Shown here piece by piece: positions 1-13,183 of a stretch of DNA of 64,000 nt. Position 1 is the stretch's first letter. Each line of letters opens with the position of its first letter. The DNA comes from Pontibacterium granulatum (GTDB taxonomy: Bacteria > Pseudomonadota > Gammaproteobacteria > Pseudomonadales > Balneatricaceae), in contig NZ_JASBRH010000006.1 of the NCBI RefSeq assembly GCF_029961155.1, positions 1 to 64,000 on the forward strand. Direction: 5' to 3'. Both the position numbers and the translations under genes were made by a program. The notes below the pieces were generated by a model. It was not told the DNA's origin. It saw only the letters and a list, made by a program, of their open reading frames with translations, and searched no databases.

Positions 1-18
1 AAAACGGCTAAAAAACCA

Positions 19-48
19 CCAATACCAAACCAATACCAAACCAATACC
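19..48. repeat. 11-bp tandem direct repeat
   Basis: Nearly three copies of the unit CCAATACCAAA run head to tail, the last one incomplete. They lie downstream of the atp operon terminator in the gap at the left edge. No function is evident. Confidence 0.7.
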
Positions 49-84
49 GGTCATTAAGCAACCAACCCTGAACGACAGGCACAA

Positions 85-108
85 AAAAGGCGCCTGTCGG
101 CGCCTTTT
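85..108 (-). terminator. Rho-independent terminator of the atp operon
   Basis: A 10-bp perfect stem (AAAAGGCGCC / GGCGCCTTTT) closes a four-base TGTC loop. Read on the minus strand it ends in a T-run. It lies about 30 bp past the atpC stop codon, so it most likely ends the atp transcript. Confidence 0.9.
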
Positions 109-139
109 AATTGGGTAGAGTCGCTTTGCGACAGCCGAA

Positions 140-565
140 TTAACGGCCGAGCTTTTGGCGAATCTGCTGCAAGGTACGCAGCTGAGCTGCTGCTTCTGCA
201 AGCTGGGAAGCTGCTTTCGAGTATTCAAACTCGGAAGTTTTATCAGCCATCGCCTGCTCAGCGTGCTTCTGTGCTTCCATTGCTGCAGCTTCATCCAGGT
301 CGCCTGCGTGCAGAGCAGTGTCTGCCAGTACAGTGACCTTGTGAGGCTGAACTTCCAGGAAGCCGCCAGAGATATAAAAAATATCCTGCTCGCCGCCCTG
401 CTTACGCAGCTCGACAGGGCCTGGTTTCAGTTCCGACAGGAGCGGAGCGTGACCCGGGTAGATACCCAGGTCACCCAGGCTACCTGTTACGGATACGAAT
501 TCGATCAGGCCGGAGAATACTTCTTCTTCAGCACTTACGATATCGCAATGAACAGTCATAGCCAT
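140..565 (-). CDS. atpC: F1Fo ATP synthase epsilon subunit
   Basis: Epsilon subunit of the F1 central stalk, which couples rotation to catalysis and can inhibit ATP hydrolysis. The 141-residue length is normal. The N-terminal beta-sandwich (about 1-85) carries the family stretch [13 protein letters not shown], and the C-terminal part (about 90-141) is the Ala/Gln-rich helical hairpin. It is the last gene of the operon, 38 bp after atpD, and is followed by a strong terminator. Confidence 0.97.
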   Translation of the reverse strand: MAMTVHCDIVSAEEEVFSGLIEFVSVTGSLGDLGIYPGHAPLLSELKPGPVELRKQGGEQDIFYISGGFLEVQPHKVTVLADTALHAGDLDEAAAMEAQKHAEQAMADKTSEFEYSKAASQLAEAAAQLRTLQQIRQKLGR

Positions 566-603
566 GTTGTTTACCTCTTAAAGGTGTTTCCGCCGGGACC
601 TGA

Positions 604-1992
<1,389 letters not shown>

Positions 1993-2016
1993 TTAACTTT
2001 TAAACCTGTTGACTGC

Positions 2017-2880
2017 TTATACAGCAGCAGCACCACCAACGATCTCAGAAATCTCCTGAGTGATCGCAGCCTGACGCGCTTTGTTGTAGACCATCTGAAG
2101 TTCATCGATCAGATTGCCTGCGTTGTCAGTTGCGTTCTTCATCGCCAGCATACGGGCTGCCTGTTCACAGGCGTTATTCTCAACCACCGCCTGGTACACC
2201 AGAGACTCGATATAACGAAGAAGCAGACCATTCAGAAGGTCTTTTGCTTCTGGCTCGTAGATGTAGTCCCAGTGATGGTTAAGACGTTCATCGTCGTCTT
2301 CTGCCTTCAGTGGAAGCACCTGTTCGACGTTCGGCTTCTGCGTCATTGTGTTCACGAATTCGTTAGACACAATGTACAGCTTGTCCAGCTTGCCTTCATC
2401 GTAACTATCCAGCATCACTTTTACGGCACCGATCAGATCACCAACCTCTGGCTGGTCACCCAGATGGGTTTTTGCCGCAACAACGTTGCCACCATAGTTT
2501 TTGAAGAATGCAACCGCTTTGGAACCCAGCGCGCAGACATCGATTTCGACGTTCTGGTCGTGAGCTTCCTTCATGCTGGAAACAGCTGCTTTAAAAGCGT
2601 TTACGTTCAAACCACCACACAGGCCGCGATCGGTCGATACCACAATAAAACCAACGCGTTTAGTCTCACGCTCCTGCATGTACAAGTGTGTGTACTCAGG
2701 GTTGGACTTGGCCAGGTGCTGAATTACGCCACGGATGCTCCGCGCGTATGGGCGGGACGACTGCATGCGATCCTGGGCCTTACGCATTTTAGATGCAGCA
2801 ACCATTTCCATGGCGCTGGTGATCTTACGCGTACTACCGATGCTCGCAATTTGCGTCTTAATTTCTTTTCCGACTGCCAT
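2017..2880 (-). CDS. atpG: F1Fo ATP synthase gamma subunit
   Basis: Gamma subunit, the rotating central shaft of F1. Its 287 residues match the usual length. The N-terminal helix begins [14 protein letters not shown], followed by the conserved [16 protein letters not shown] at about 17-32. The C-terminal helix ends with [19 protein letters not shown], another family signature. It lies between atpA and atpD. Confidence 0.98.
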   Translation of the reverse strand: MAVGKEIKTQIASIGSTRKITSAMEMVAASKMRKAQDRMQSSRPYARSIRGVIQHLAKSNPEYTHLYMQERETKRVGFIVVSTDRGLCGGLNVNAFKAAVSSMKEAHDQNVEIDVCALGSKAVAFFKNYGGNVVAAKTHLGDQPEVGDLIGAVKVMLDSYDEGKLDKLYIVSNEFVNTMTQKPNVEQVLPLKAEDDDERLNHHWDYIYEPEAKDLLNGLLLRYIESLVYQAVVENNACEQAARMLAMKNATDNAGNLIDELQMVYNKARQAAITQEISEIVGGAAAV

Positions 2881-2958
2881 AGTTCCGCCTTCTTAACCTT
2901 GACTTAGTGTACGGTCTGCACTGCCATGCAGCGCAGACCACTTACTCTTAGCGAGTAA

Positions 2959-4503
2959 TTACCAAGTCTGGGTAGACTTGAACTTCTCGATACCAGCCTT
3001 GAACTGTGCTGCGATCTCGTCGTTGTAGCCGCCAGTTTCGTTGATCTTAGCCATCAGGTCAGCGTATTCGCCGTTGAAGTAAGAGATCAGCGCAGCTTCG
3101 AAATCCAGAATCTTGTTCAGGTCGATATCGTTCAGGTAACCTTCGTTGGCAGCGTACAGGCTCAGACCCATGTCAGCTACGGACATTGGAGAGTACTGTT
3201 TCTGCTTCATCAGCTCGGTTACAGCCTGACCGTGCTCCAGCTGAGCACGAGTAGCATCGTCAAGGTCAGAAGCGAACTGCGCGAATGCCGCCAGTTCACG
3301 GTACTGAGCCAGAGCCAGACGAACACCACCACCCAGTTTCTTGATGATCTTAGTCTGAGCTGCACCACCTACACGGGATACAGACAGACCTGCGTTGATC
3401 GCAGGACGAACACCAGAGTTGAACAGGTCAGTTTCCAAGAAGATCTGACCGTCGGTGATGGAGATAACGTTGGTCGGTACGAACGCGGATACGTCACCAC
3501 CCTGAGTTTCGATTACTGGCAGTGCAGTCAGGGAACCGGTCTGGCCCTTAACTTCGCCGTCAGTGAACTTCTCAACGTAGTCAGCGTTAACACGCGCAGC
3601 ACGCTCCAGCAGACGGGAGTGCAAGTAGAATACGTCACCAGGGTATGCTTCACGACCCGGCGGACGACGCAACAGCAGGGAGATCTGACGGTATGCCCAT
3701 GCCTGTTTAGTCAGGTCATCGTATACGATCAGTGCATCTTCACCGCGGTCACGGAAGTATTCACCCATGGAACAACCAGCGTATGGAGCCAGGAACTGCA
3801 TCGCAGCTGGATCAGCAGCGCCTGCAGCAACTACGATGGTGTGATCCATCGCGCCGTGCTCTTCCAGCTTACGTACTACGTTAGCGATAGTGGACTGTTT
3901 CTGACCCACAGCTACGTAGATACACTTAACGCCGGTACCTTTCTGGTTGATGATCGCGTCGATAGCGATCGCAGATTTACCAATCTGACGGTCACCGATG
4001 ATCAGCTCACGCTGGCCACGACCGATTGGCACCATGGAGTCGATAGACTTCAGACCGGTCTGTACCGGCTGGTCTACGGACTGACGCTCGATTACACCAG
4101 GTGCAACCTTCTCTACAGCGTCAAACAGTTTGGTTTCTACCGGGCCTTTACCGTCGATAGGGTTACCCAGGGCGTCTACTACACGACCCAGCAGTTCCGT
4201 ACCAACAGGTACTTCCAGGATTCGGCCAGTACAACGCGCGGTCATACCTTCAACCAGGTCCTGGTAGTCACCCAGAACTACAGCACCTACGGAGTCGCGC
4301 TCAAGGTTAAGCGCCATACCGTAAACGCCGCCAGGGAATTCGATCATTTCCCCGTACATAACGTCAGCGAGACCGTGAATCAGAATGATACCGTCGGATA
4401 CGCTGACGATAGTGCCCTCATTACGGGCTTCAGAAGACACATCCAGCTTCTCGATGCGCTTCTTCAGAATCTCGCTGATCTCAGATGGATTCAGTTGCTG
4501 CAT
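2959..4503 (-). CDS. atpA: F1Fo ATP synthase alpha subunit
   Basis: Non-catalytic nucleotide-binding subunit of the F1 hexamer, 514 residues. The P-loop at 170-177 reads GDRQIGKS, where most bacterial alpha subunits have GDRQTGKT. The substitutions at the first Thr (to Ile) and last Thr (to Ser) keep the Lys and a hydroxyl residue, so nucleotide binding is expected to survive. It is preceded by atpH and followed by atpG. Confidence 0.98.
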   Translation of the reverse strand: MQQLNPSEISEILKKRIEKLDVSSEARNEGTIVSVSDGIILIHGLADVMYGEMIEFPGGVYGMALNLERDSVGAVVLGDYQDLVEGMTARCTGRILEVPVGTELLGRVVDALGNPIDGKGPVETKLFDAVEKVAPGVIERQSVDQPVQTGLKSIDSMVPIGRGQRELIIGDRQIGKSAIAIDAIINQKGTGVKCIYVAVGQKQSTIANVVRKLEEHGAMDHTIVVAAGAADPAAMQFLAPYAGCSMGEYFRDRGEDALIVYDDLTKQAWAYRQISLLLRRPPGREAYPGDVFYLHSRLLERAARVNADYVEKFTDGEVKGQTGSLTALPVIETQGGDVSAFVPTNVISITDGQIFLETDLFNSGVRPAINAGLSVSRVGGAAQTKIIKKLGGGVRLALAQYRELAAFAQFASDLDDATRAQLEHGQAVTELMKQKQYSPMSVADMGLSLYAANEGYLNDIDLNKILDFEAALISYFNGEYADLMAKINETGGYNDEIAAQFKAGIEKFKSTQTW

Positions 4504-4518
4504 GTTTATTCCTCACAC

Positions 4519-5058
4519 TCAGGAATTCATAGCTTCGGCCAGTTTCGCGATACGTGCGCGAACAGAGCCATCGATAACCAGGTCGTCTGCGCGGATCACT
4601 ACGCCACCCAGGATAGATTTGTCTACCTGTGTAGTCAGGGATACTTCGCGACCCAGCTTCGTGCCTAGTGCCTGAGCTAGTTTCTGTTGCTGCTGCTCAT
4701 CCAGGTCAAATGCAGTGGTCACGTCGATAGCAACGGACTTCTGCTGATTTGCCTTCAGCTGCTCGAATTGTGCACTGATCTCAGGCAACAGTAGCAAACG
4801 CTGATTTTCAGCCAGCAAAGAAACGAAGTTCTTGCTGCCTTCGTCGATGTTCTCTTCAAGAACAGAGATCAACGCGTCAGCTTTTTGCGTACTTGTCAGT
4901 CCTGGATTACCGATTACCTGTTTCATGGTCGCATCCTGAGCAACCGCACTTGCGGTTGCCAGAACTTCTGACCACTGATCCAGGGAACCCTGTTCCAGTG
5001 CATACTCAAAAGCAGCTTTCGTGTATGGGCGAGCGACTGTATTGAGTTCAGCCATCAT
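4519..5058 (-). CDS. atpH: F1Fo ATP synthase delta subunit
   Basis: Delta subunit of the peripheral stalk, which joins the top of F1 to the b subunits. The 179-residue length is normal. The N-terminal helical domain opens ARPYTKAAFEYA, and the C-terminal domain carries LGGVVIRADDLVIDGSVRARI, the best conserved family segment. Two adjacent Met codons exist at the start; the second would also fit. Confidence 0.96.
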   Translation of the reverse strand: MMAELNTVARPYTKAAFEYALEQGSLDQWSEVLATASAVAQDATMKQVIGNPGLTSTQKADALISVLEENIDEGSKNFVSLLAENQRLLLLPEISAQFEQLKANQQKSVAIDVTTAFDLDEQQQQKLAQALGTKLGREVSLTTQVDKSILGGVVIRADDLVIDGSVRARIAKLAEAMNS

Positions 5059-5067
5059 AAACCTCGC

Positions 5068-5538
5068 TTAAAGCTCAGCTGCCAGTTTCTCAACGAGCTG
5101 TGCATGAGCCTGCTCATCAATAGAGGCTTCCAGAATCTTCTCAGCGCCAGCTACAGCCAGTACCGCTACCTGAGCACGCAGTGCTTCTTTAGCGCGGTTA
5201 GCTTCCTGCTCGATTTCAGCCTGAGCTGCGGTTTTCACGCGCTCAGCTTCTTCACGAGCCTGCTCTTTCGCTTCGTCGATGATCTGGTTTGCCCGCTTAT
5301 TGGCTTGTTCAATGATGGCGGCTGCTTCTTCTTTGCTCTGACGCATATCTGCAGCGGCTTTTTCTTTCGCCAGCTGCAGGTCACGTTCAGCGCGGTCAGC
5401 AGCGTCCAGGCCTTCAGCAATTTTCTTTTTACGTTCTGCCAGCGCAGCCGTAATTGGCGGCCACACGTACTTCATGCAGAAGATAACGAAAATTGCGAAC
5501 GCGATGGCCTGACCAATGATGGTTAAATTGATATTCAC
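5068..5538 (-). CDS. atpF: F1Fo ATP synthase b subunit
   Basis: Peripheral-stalk subunit b, 156 residues. One N-terminal membrane segment (about 5-25) leads into [22 protein letters not shown] and a long charged Ala/Glu/Lys/Arg coiled coil to the end, as expected for the stator dimer. It is 9 bp upstream of atpH and follows atpE. Confidence 0.97.
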   Translation of the reverse strand: MNINLTIIGQAIAFAIFVIFCMKYVWPPITAALAERKKKIAEGLDAADRAERDLQLAKEKAAADMRQSKEEAAAIIEQANKRANQIIDEAKEQAREEAERVKTAAQAEIEQEANRAKEALRAQVAVLAVAGAEKILEASIDEQAHAQLVEKLAAEL

Positions 5539-5614
5539 GCCATTACCTCTCGCGGTGTTTAGCTAATTAAAAGTAGGTGTCCCAAGGGACGTTTAATAAC
5601 TACTTAAACTAGTC

Positions 5615-5857
<243 letters not shown>

Positions 5858-5914
5858 TTAAGTTTTGAAAGTTTAAAGAGTAGTTGTAAATTTTTTCTAT
5901 TCAGTTGCTACGCA

Positions 5915-7223
<1,309 letters not shown>

Positions 7224-7285
7224 CCCTGAATCGTAAGTGCTGTTTGATGCCCTATTTCGGAGCGTAGCTCTCGAAAAGCTTGCAG

Positions 7286-7314
7286 ATTATATGAACAATG
7301 AGAGGCCGAAACAA
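7286..7314 (-). promoter_or_regulatory. sigma70 promoter of the atp operon
   Basis: On the minus strand a TTGTTT -35 box and a perfect TATAAT -10 box are separated by 17 bp. The start of atpI lies about 63 bp downstream. Confidence 0.75.
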
Positions 7315-7345
7315 CAGGCTTCGTAAGTATTTGCACTAATGTATG

Positions 7346-7410
7346 ATCCCCCCCATTGAGTAGGGGGAGAGGGGGGATAGGGCCAAACCATACATATGGT
7401 GAATTGGCCC
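7346..7410. repeat. Two inverted repeats in the parB-atpI gap
   Basis: The first pairs ATCCCCCC (7346-7353) with GGGGGGAT (7371-7378). The second pairs GGGCCAA (7380-7386) with TTGGCCC (7404-7410), with an inner ACCAT/ATGGT arm. Neither is followed by a T-run on the minus strand, so they are not ordinary terminators. They could end parB transcription by another route or bind a regulator of the atp promoter. Confidence 0.6.
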
Positions 7411-7425
7411 AGTCTAAAACACTAT

Positions 7426-8316
7426 CTATTGTAGATTTTGCAGGATTGCTTCGAGTGATTCTTTGGAATCATAGGCGATGGTTATTTTGCCTTTTCCCTT
7501 CGCATTTTTAGAGATGCTGACCTTGGTCGCAAGCTTGCGGGAAAGATTGCTGGCCCAGCTCTCCAATTCAACGTCCGGCTCGGGCTTTTTGATCTCTTCT
7601 TTCTGCTCATTCGACTGCAACTTACGCACTAACTCTTCTGTCTGGCGTACCGACAATCCTTTACCGGATACTTCGCGTGCAGCGGCAACCTGAGCCTCTT
7701 CATCCAACGGCAACAAAGCACGGGCATGCCCCATCTCCAAGTCACCGTACTCAAGCATTTTGCGCACATCACCAGTCAGGTTCATCAGACGCAACAGGTT
7801 GGTTACGGTTGAGCGGGATTTACCCACGGCATCAGCCACTTCCTGCTGGGTCAGCTCGAACTCTTGCTGCAAACGCTGCAGGGCGATCGCTTCCTCCATC
7901 GGATTCAGGTTTTCGCGCTGGATGTTCTCAATCAACGCCATGGCAATGGCGGCTTCATCCGGCACATCCTTGATCACGACAGGGATGGTGTTCAGTCCCG
8001 CCATCTGGCAGGCACGCCAACGGCGTTCACCGGCGATAATCTCGTAACGCTCACTGTCGATCGGACGCACCACAATCGGCTGCATCACCCCCTGGGCACG
8101 GATGGAGTTCGCCAGGTCTTCCAGTGCCTGGGGTTCCAGGTCACGTCGAGGCTGGTACCGGCCACGCTGAATCAGGTGTACTCCCAGTTCGGGATAGGCC
8201 GGTTTTTCCGGTTTCGCAACGGCATCCACTTCCGGCGCCAGCGCCACCTCTTCTAGCTCACTTACGCTGGACAGCAGTGCATCCAGTCCGCGCCCCAAGC
8301 CACGCTTCTTCGCCAT
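7426..8316 (-). CDS. parB: Chromosome-partitioning protein ParB
   Basis: DNA-binding CTPase clamp that loads at parS and spreads to form the segregation complex. It is 296 residues long. The CTP-binding motif GERRWRA is at 96-102, the NIQRE motif at 131-135, and the helix-turn-helix at about 152-182 (EVADAVGKSRSTVTNLL). The C-terminal segment is the dimer domain. It begins right after the parA stop codon, so the two are translationally coupled. Two parS sites occur in the same window. Confidence 0.98.
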   Translation of the reverse strand: MAKKRGLGRGLDALLSSVSELEEVALAPEVDAVAKPEKPAYPELGVHLIQRGRYQPRRDLEPQALEDLANSIRAQGVMQPIVVRPIDSERYEIIAGERRWRACQMAGLNTIPVVIKDVPDEAAIAMALIENIQRENLNPMEEAIALQRLQQEFELTQQEVADAVGKSRSTVTNLLRLMNLTGDVRKMLEYGDLEMGHARALLPLDEEAQVAAAREVSGKGLSVRQTEELVRKLQSNEQKEEIKKPEPDVELESWASNLSRKLATKVSISKNAKGKGKITIAYDSKESLEAILQNLQ

Positions 8317-8317
8317 A

Positions 8318-9118
8318 TTATGCTTCCTGTAACTCTTTGTTCTGCTTCTGTTCCTGCTTGGTGCGGCGAATCAACTCGCCGGCCAGGGCCAGGTAGGCCA
8401 CGGCGCCACGGGAGTTTTTATCGTACAGCAACGCGGGCAGACCATGACTCGGGGCTTCTGCCAGGCGCACGTTACGTGGAATCACCGTACGGTACACTTT
8501 ATCACCGAAGTACTCGATCAGGTGATCGGACACGTCCTTGGTCAGGCTCATGCGCGGGTCAAACATAGTGCGCAGAATCCCCTCAATCCGCAGATCCGGA
8601 TTGAGGCGTTTGTTAATCTTGTCGATGGTGCCCACGAGCGCAGAGATTCCCTCCAACGCGTAATATTCACACTGCATCGGGATGATCACGCCGCTGGATG
8701 CGGAAAGTGCGTTGACAGTCAGCAGGTTGAGCGACGGCGGGTTGTCGATCAGGATAAAGTCATACTGATCTTCAATCGGTTTCAACGCCATCTTAAGACG
8801 GAATTCGCGGCGTGGCAGCTGCAACAACTCCACTTCCGCCGCGGTCAGGTCACCGTTGGAGCCGATCAGGTCGTATCCCGCCGGGGACTTTTCAATCACC
8901 GCCTCCGCAGCACTGATATCACCGGTCAGAAGTTCGTAGACGGAATTTTCCAGACCGTGCTTATCCACGCCGCTGCCCATGGTCGCGTTACCCTGCGGAT
9001 CCATATCGATCAGCAATATACGCTTCTTGGTCGCGGCAAGCGAAGCTGCCAGGTTTACGCAGGTCGTTGTCTTGCCTACACCACCTTTCTGGTTGGTGAC
9101 TGTCAGTATTCTGGCCAC
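8318..9118 (-). CDS. parA: Chromosome-partitioning ATPase ParA (Soj)
   Basis: Deviant Walker ATPase that moves ParB-parS complexes on the nucleoid. The motif KGGVGKTT starts at residue 11, with the signature lysine at 11. The Walker B region contains FILIDNPPSLNLL, in which the usual DxPP motif is present as DNPP. Its 266 residues are typical of chromosomal ParA without an N-terminal DNA-binding extension. It is directly downstream of rsmG. Confidence 0.98.
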   Translation of the reverse strand: MARILTVTNQKGGVGKTTTCVNLAASLAATKKRILLIDMDPQGNATMGSGVDKHGLENSVYELLTGDISAAEAVIEKSPAGYDLIGSNGDLTAAEVELLQLPRREFRLKMALKPIEDQYDFILIDNPPSLNLLTVNALSASSGVIIPMQCEYYALEGISALVGTIDKINKRLNPDLRIEGILRTMFDPRMSLTKDVSDHLIEYFGDKVYRTVIPRNVRLAEAPSHGLPALLYDKNSRGAVAYLALAGELIRRTKQEQKQNKELQEA

Positions 9119-9120
9119 AC

Positions 9121-9747
9121 TCAGGCTCTCCCCAGGATCAACAGATGTCGTTCTCCGTCCGTGTCCGGCACCTGCAGACGGTGGCTGTCTTTGACCACGA
9201 TGTCCGTCGGCAATGCTGCCAGTTCTTCGTCAGGATACAGGCCTTTCATTGCAAGAAAAACACCCTCTTCGGCACAGAGGTGACGGGTCCAGTGGATCAT
9301 GTCTTCCAGGGAGGCAAAGGCCCGTGAAATCACCTGCTTGAACGGTTCAACCTGGTACTTTTCCACACGTTCGTGCACGACGGTGAGGTTATCCAGCTTC
9401 AGTTCGATCTTCGCCTGCAGCTGGAAACGGGTTTTCTTACCGTTACTGTCCAGCGTAGTAATCTGCAGGTCTGGGCGACAGATCGCCAGCGGAATACCCG
9501 GTAGCCCTGGTCCACTGCCCACATCGATCAGGGCTTCATTGCGGATATACGGCAATACACTCAGGCTATCGAGCAGGTGACGGCTGACCATCTCCTGCGG
9601 ATCGCGCACGGCGGTCAGGTTGTAGGCTTTGTTCCACTTGATCAGCATCTGCAGGTAAGCCATCAGGGTATCAATCTGCCCCGCTTCCAGGGTCAGATTC
9701 ATCCGGTCGAGGCCACGCTCAAGGGTGTTTCGTAACTGCAGATCCAT
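9121..9747 (-). CDS. rsmG: 16S rRNA (guanine-527-N7)-methyltransferase
   Basis: Methylates G527 of 16S rRNA using SAM (formerly GidB). The SAM-binding loop [10 protein letters not shown] lies at 75-84 of 208 residues. Its start overlaps the mnmG stop codon by one base, and parA follows after 2 bp, giving a tight mnmG-rsmG-parA-parB unit. Confidence 0.98.
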   Translation of the reverse strand: MDLQLRNTLERGLDRMNLTLEAGQIDTLMAYLQMLIKWNKAYNLTAVRDPQEMVSRHLLDSLSVLPYIRNEALIDVGSGPGLPGIPLAICRPDLQITTLDSNGKKTRFQLQAKIELKLDNLTVVHERVEKYQVEPFKQVISRAFASLEDMIHWTRHLCAEEGVFLAMKGLYPDEELAALPTDIVVKDSHRLQVPDTDGERHLLILGRA

Positions 9748-11642
9748 TAACTTGCTGCCTTATCCTGTTTCTTGGTGAGTTGCTGTTTTTTCAGGTATAC
9801 CAGCAGCAACGAAATCGCCGCCGGGGTGATGCCCTGAATACGGGACGCCTGGGCGATGGTTTCCGGGCGCACCTCTTTCAATTTCATGGTCAGTTCGTTG
9901 GAGAGACCGCCGACCTGATCATAGTCGAAGTCGGCCGGCAGCTTGGTGTTCTCCTGACGGCGCATCTGCTCGATCTCATCACGCTGACGGTCGATGTAAC
10001 CGGCGTACTTGAACTGGATCTCCACCTGTTCAGCCACCTGCGGATCGCTCACCGCTTCCCCTTTCAGATTGGCGACATCGGCGTATACCAGTTCCGGACG
10101 TTTGATCAGGTCCGCCAGGTTATATTCGCGGGACAATGGTGTTTTCAGTTTTTCGTTCAGCTCTGCCGCTTGTTCAGACTTCGGCTGCACCCAGGTGTCA
10201 CGCAGGCGCTGTTTCTCCAGCTCGATTGCTTCGCGCTTCTCACTGAAGTGTGCCCAACGCGCATCACCGACCAGACCCAGTTCGCGACCTTTTTCGGTCA
10301 GGCGTAGGTCCGCATTGTCTTCACGCAGGATCAGACGGTATTCCGCCCGGCTGGTAAACATACGGTACGGTTCAGAAGTCCCCAGCGTGATCAGGTCATC
10401 AACCAGTACACCGATGTACGCCTCATCACGGCGTGGTGACCACTGCTCTTTCTCCTGCGCACGTGCCGCCGCGTTGCTGCCGGCCAACAAGCCCTGGGCC
10501 GCCGCTTCTTCGTAACCGGTGGTACCGTTGATCTGACCGGCGAAGTAGAGACCGTTGATGTATTTGGTCTCCAGCGTGTGTTTCAGGTCCTGCGGGTTGA
10601 AGTAATCGTATTCGATCGCGTAACCCGGACGGGTGATATGCGCATTCTCGAACCCTTTCATGGAGCGGATCGCCGCCAGCTGGATATCAAACGGCAGACT
10701 GGTCGATACGCCATTTGGATAGAGTTCGTGGGTGGTCAGCCCTTCCGGCTCAACAAACACCTGGTGACGGTCTTTATCGGCAAAACGCATGATCTTGTCT
10801 TCGATGGATGGGCAGTAACGCGGACCGACACCACCGATTACGCCGGTATACAGCGGGGAACGATCCAGGCCGGAACGCAGGATATCGTGGGTCTGCTCAT
10901 TGGTGTAGGTGATGTAACAGCTGACCTGCTGTGGGTGGTCACTCTGGGATCCCATGTACGACATGATCGGCGTTGGTGTATCGCCTGGCTGTTCCTGCAT
11001 TACCGAGAAATCCACGCTGCGGGCATCAATGCGCGGGGGGGTACCTGTCTTCAGACGATCAACACGCAGCGGCAACTCACGCAGGCGGGCTGCAAGGGCA
11101 ATGGACGGTGGGTCACCGGCACGACCGGCGGAGTGATTTTCCATACCCACATGGATGATGCCACCCAGGAAAGTGCCGGCGGTCAGTACGACAGATTGAG
11201 CATGAAAGCGGATCCCGGTATTGGTCACTACACCTTTTACCGTGTCGCCTTCAACAATCAGGTCATCCGCTGATTGCTGAAACAGCTGCAGGTTGGGCTG
11301 GTTCTCCAGAATATCACGGATAGCCGCTTTGTAGAGGATACGGTCTGCTTGGGCACGGGTGGCTCGAACCGCAGGTCCTTTTCGGGAGTTCAGAACACGA
11401 AACTGAATACCACCGAGATCGGTAGCACGGGCCATGGCACCGTCCAGTGCATCAACCTCTTTCACCAAATGGCTTTTACCGATACCACCAATGGCCGGGT
11501 TGCAGGACATCTGACCCAAGGTTTCGATGTTATGGGTCAGCAAAAGCGTCTGTGCTCCCATACGGGCAGCAGCCAGTGCAGCTTCGGTACCTGCGTGACC
11601 TCCACCAATAACAATGACATCAAAGCGACTTGGATAGTCCAC
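9747..11642 (-). CDS. mnmG: tRNA uridine-34 carboxymethylaminomethyl enzyme MnmG (GidA)
   Basis: FAD-dependent partner of MnmE; together they install the cmnm5 group on U34 of several tRNAs. The FAD-binding GGGHAGTE is at 13-20, and the MSCNPAIGG signature is present. The C-terminal helical domain that binds MnmE is complete. The 631-residue length is normal. It borders the proposed oriC, as in many gammaproteobacteria. Confidence 0.99.
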   Translation of the reverse strand: MDYPSRFDVIVIGGGHAGTEAALAAARMGAQTLLLTHNIETLGQMSCNPAIGGIGKSHLVKEVDALDGAMARATDLGGIQFRVLNSRKGPAVRATRAQADRILYKAAIRDILENQPNLQLFQQSADDLIVEGDTVKGVVTNTGIRFHAQSVVLTAGTFLGGIIHVGMENHSAGRAGDPPSIALAARLRELPLRVDRLKTGTPPRIDARSVDFSVMQEQPGDTPTPIMSYMGSQSDHPQQVSCYITYTNEQTHDILRSGLDRSPLYTGVIGGVGPRYCPSIEDKIMRFADKDRHQVFVEPEGLTTHELYPNGVSTSLPFDIQLAAIRSMKGFENAHITRPGYAIEYDYFNPQDLKHTLETKYINGLYFAGQINGTTGYEEAAAQGLLAGSNAAARAQEKEQWSPRRDEAYIGVLVDDLITLGTSEPYRMFTSRAEYRLILREDNADLRLTEKGRELGLVGDARWAHFSEKREAIELEKQRLRDTWVQPKSEQAAELNEKLKTPLSREYNLADLIKRPELVYADVANLKGEAVSDPQVAEQVEIQFKYAGYIDRQRDEIEQMRRQENTKLPADFDYDQVGGLSNELTMKLKEVRPETIAQASRIQGITPAAISLLLVYLKKQQLTKKQDKAAS

Positions 11643-11707
11643 TTGCCAACACCTCGTAAGAACATACTAATCAGGAGAACCGGGATTGGTTCTGGAAAAG
11701 GGGACTG

Positions 11708-11736
11708 ATTATACCCTTCTCTGTCCAACGAGAAAA
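11708..11736 (-). promoter_or_regulatory. Candidate mnmG promoter
   Basis: On the minus strand a perfect TATAAT -10 box (11708-11713) follows a weak TTTTCT -35 box (11731-11736) after 17 bp. It sits about 65 bp upstream of the mnmG start. Transcription from here runs away from the AT-rich tract and could influence origin opening. Confidence 0.55.
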
Positions 11737-12471
11737 TGATCAAAATTTAGCCAGGTCTCTTTCTGTCTTCCTATATATAGAAAAATATAAAGAAGAATAT
11801 ATATATCTTGTTGTTGTTTGTTATATATGGAGAGGCCATTTTCTGTGATTAACCCTATCTAACCTTTATAAAACATGAAGTTATAGAGGCCCGAACTGTG
11901 TTTATAAGCTGCCGTAAAGTTCTTCGTATCCTGATGGGTAAGTTGTGAATGAAACGGCGCTTTATGCACATCGTGAATAACCCACAAAATTCTCCCCATA
12001 ACAGTCCCATGTCGTTATACACGTTTTCCACATATGGATGTGAGTAAGCACAACTCAGGTAAAGCCTGTCGGTTATCTGTGTACAAGCCGGGGATAGTTT
12101 GGTCTGTCCGATATATCGATGTGGTTCCTGTGAATTGTATAAATCGGATGGAATGAAAGGCGAAAGCTAATAATACTCTCCAGTGATGTAGATAACACTG
12201 AAATATTTAAATATAACAGCGTCTTACAGAATAAATAAGATGTTGATGTCCGGTGTGAAAATATCTGTTATTCACACTGATTCACAGCCTTATGAACAGG
12301 GTTGTTCCCGTGGTGGAGCATAGGTCGTGAAGGAAGTTATCCAAACGGGGCTGATTTCTGATGATCGTGTGAGTGAGTCTGTCTGTTAGTAACTATAGGC
12401 AGTCAGTATGACCCTGCGGGTCAGGTATGGTTATCAACATTCAAGGCACGGATTGAGATTAGCATTGCTGG

Positions 12472-12486
12472 ATGCTGGCCCAGCAT
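12472..12486. repeat. Perfect 15-bp inverted repeat in the origin gap
   Basis: ATGCTGG and CCAGCAT flank a single central C. It lies between the DnaA boxes and the trxC-like gene. No known binding consensus was recognised. Confidence 0.6.
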
Positions 12487-12729
12487 AGGGAGAACCTACG
12501 TACCAGGCTCAGCACGAAAACGCCGGTATTTTGCTTACCTATAATATTTATGAATAGAAGGCTTTGTTTTTTGAGTATTTTGTTATTCAGGATGCGGAGA
12601 GCCGCTACCAGTATCGGACCAAAGGTATCTGAAAGGAACTGATGGGAGAGATTGGGAGGATTAGCCGGTGAATTCTAAAGTGGGGAGTCGGGGCCGGGAG
12701 CAGGCCCCTGAAATGAGTGTGCTAGGTGT

Positions 12730-13167
12730 TCAGAGCGAGATGCCCTGCTGCTGCAACCACTGTTTCAGCTGAGGCAGTGGCATGGCGCCGCTCATGCGTG
12801 CCACCTCTTTACCCTGTTTAAACAATATCAACGTTGGTATGGAGCGGATCTGCCACTGAGCAGCGATCCCCTGCTCCGCTTCGGTATTAAGCTTGGCCAG
12901 GCGGATAGCCGGTTCGAAGTTCTGTGCAGCCTGCTCAAAGATCGGTGCAAACTGCTGACAGGGACCGCACCAGGTTGCCCAGCAATCGACCAGCACCGGG
13001 ATGTCGTTACGGTTCAGCACACTGCTCACATTGCTGGCCGTCAGTTCCTGGGCTTTACCGCTGAAGATGGGCTGCTTGCACTTACCACATTTCGGACAGT
13101 CACCCAGGCGCTCGGCGGGTACACGGTTGGTCACAGTACAGTGTGGGCAGCTGAGATTGAGTGCCAT
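12730..13167 (-). CDS. trxC: Thioredoxin 2 (TrxC-like, zinc-binding)
   Basis: Cytoplasmic disulfide reductase with an N-terminal zinc ribbon. Cysteine pairs C7-x-x-C10 and C27-x-x-C30 match the TrxC zinc site, and an extra Cys sits at 24. The redox motif WCGPC is at 66-70, and the cis-Pro loop RSIPTLILFK follows. The 145-residue length matches TrxC. The start at 13167 follows a GGGGAGAG ribosome-binding site; an upstream in-frame Met would overlap mnmE and lacks support. It lies 16 bp past mnmE and is probably co-transcribed with it. Confidence 0.9.
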   Translation of the reverse strand: MALNLSCPHCTVTNRVPAERLGDCPKCGKCKQPIFSGKAQELTASNVSSVLNRNDIPVLVDCWATWCGPCQQFAPIFEQAAQNFEPAIRLAKLNTEAEQGIAAQWQIRSIPTLILFKQGKEVARMSGAMPLPQLKQWLQQQGISL

Positions 13168-13183
13168 GGAAATCTCTCCCCTA

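Larger units (their letters stand above)
11643..12729. other. oriC: Probable chromosomal replication origin (oriC)
   Basis: A gene-free stretch of about 1.1 kb between mnmG and the trxC-like gene. An AT-rich tract beside mnmG (about 11765-11832) fits a DNA-unwinding element. Two boxes match TTATNCACA exactly: TTATGCACA (11962-11970) and TTATTCACA (12268-12276). TTTTCCACA (12024-12032) fits the relaxed TTWTNCACA form. Single-mismatch boxes occur at 11844, 11944, 11972, 12015, 12278, 12337 and 12431. The order mnmG, AT-rich tract, boxes resembles E. coli oriC. Only two GATC sites were found (11738 and 12363). Confidence 0.82.
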
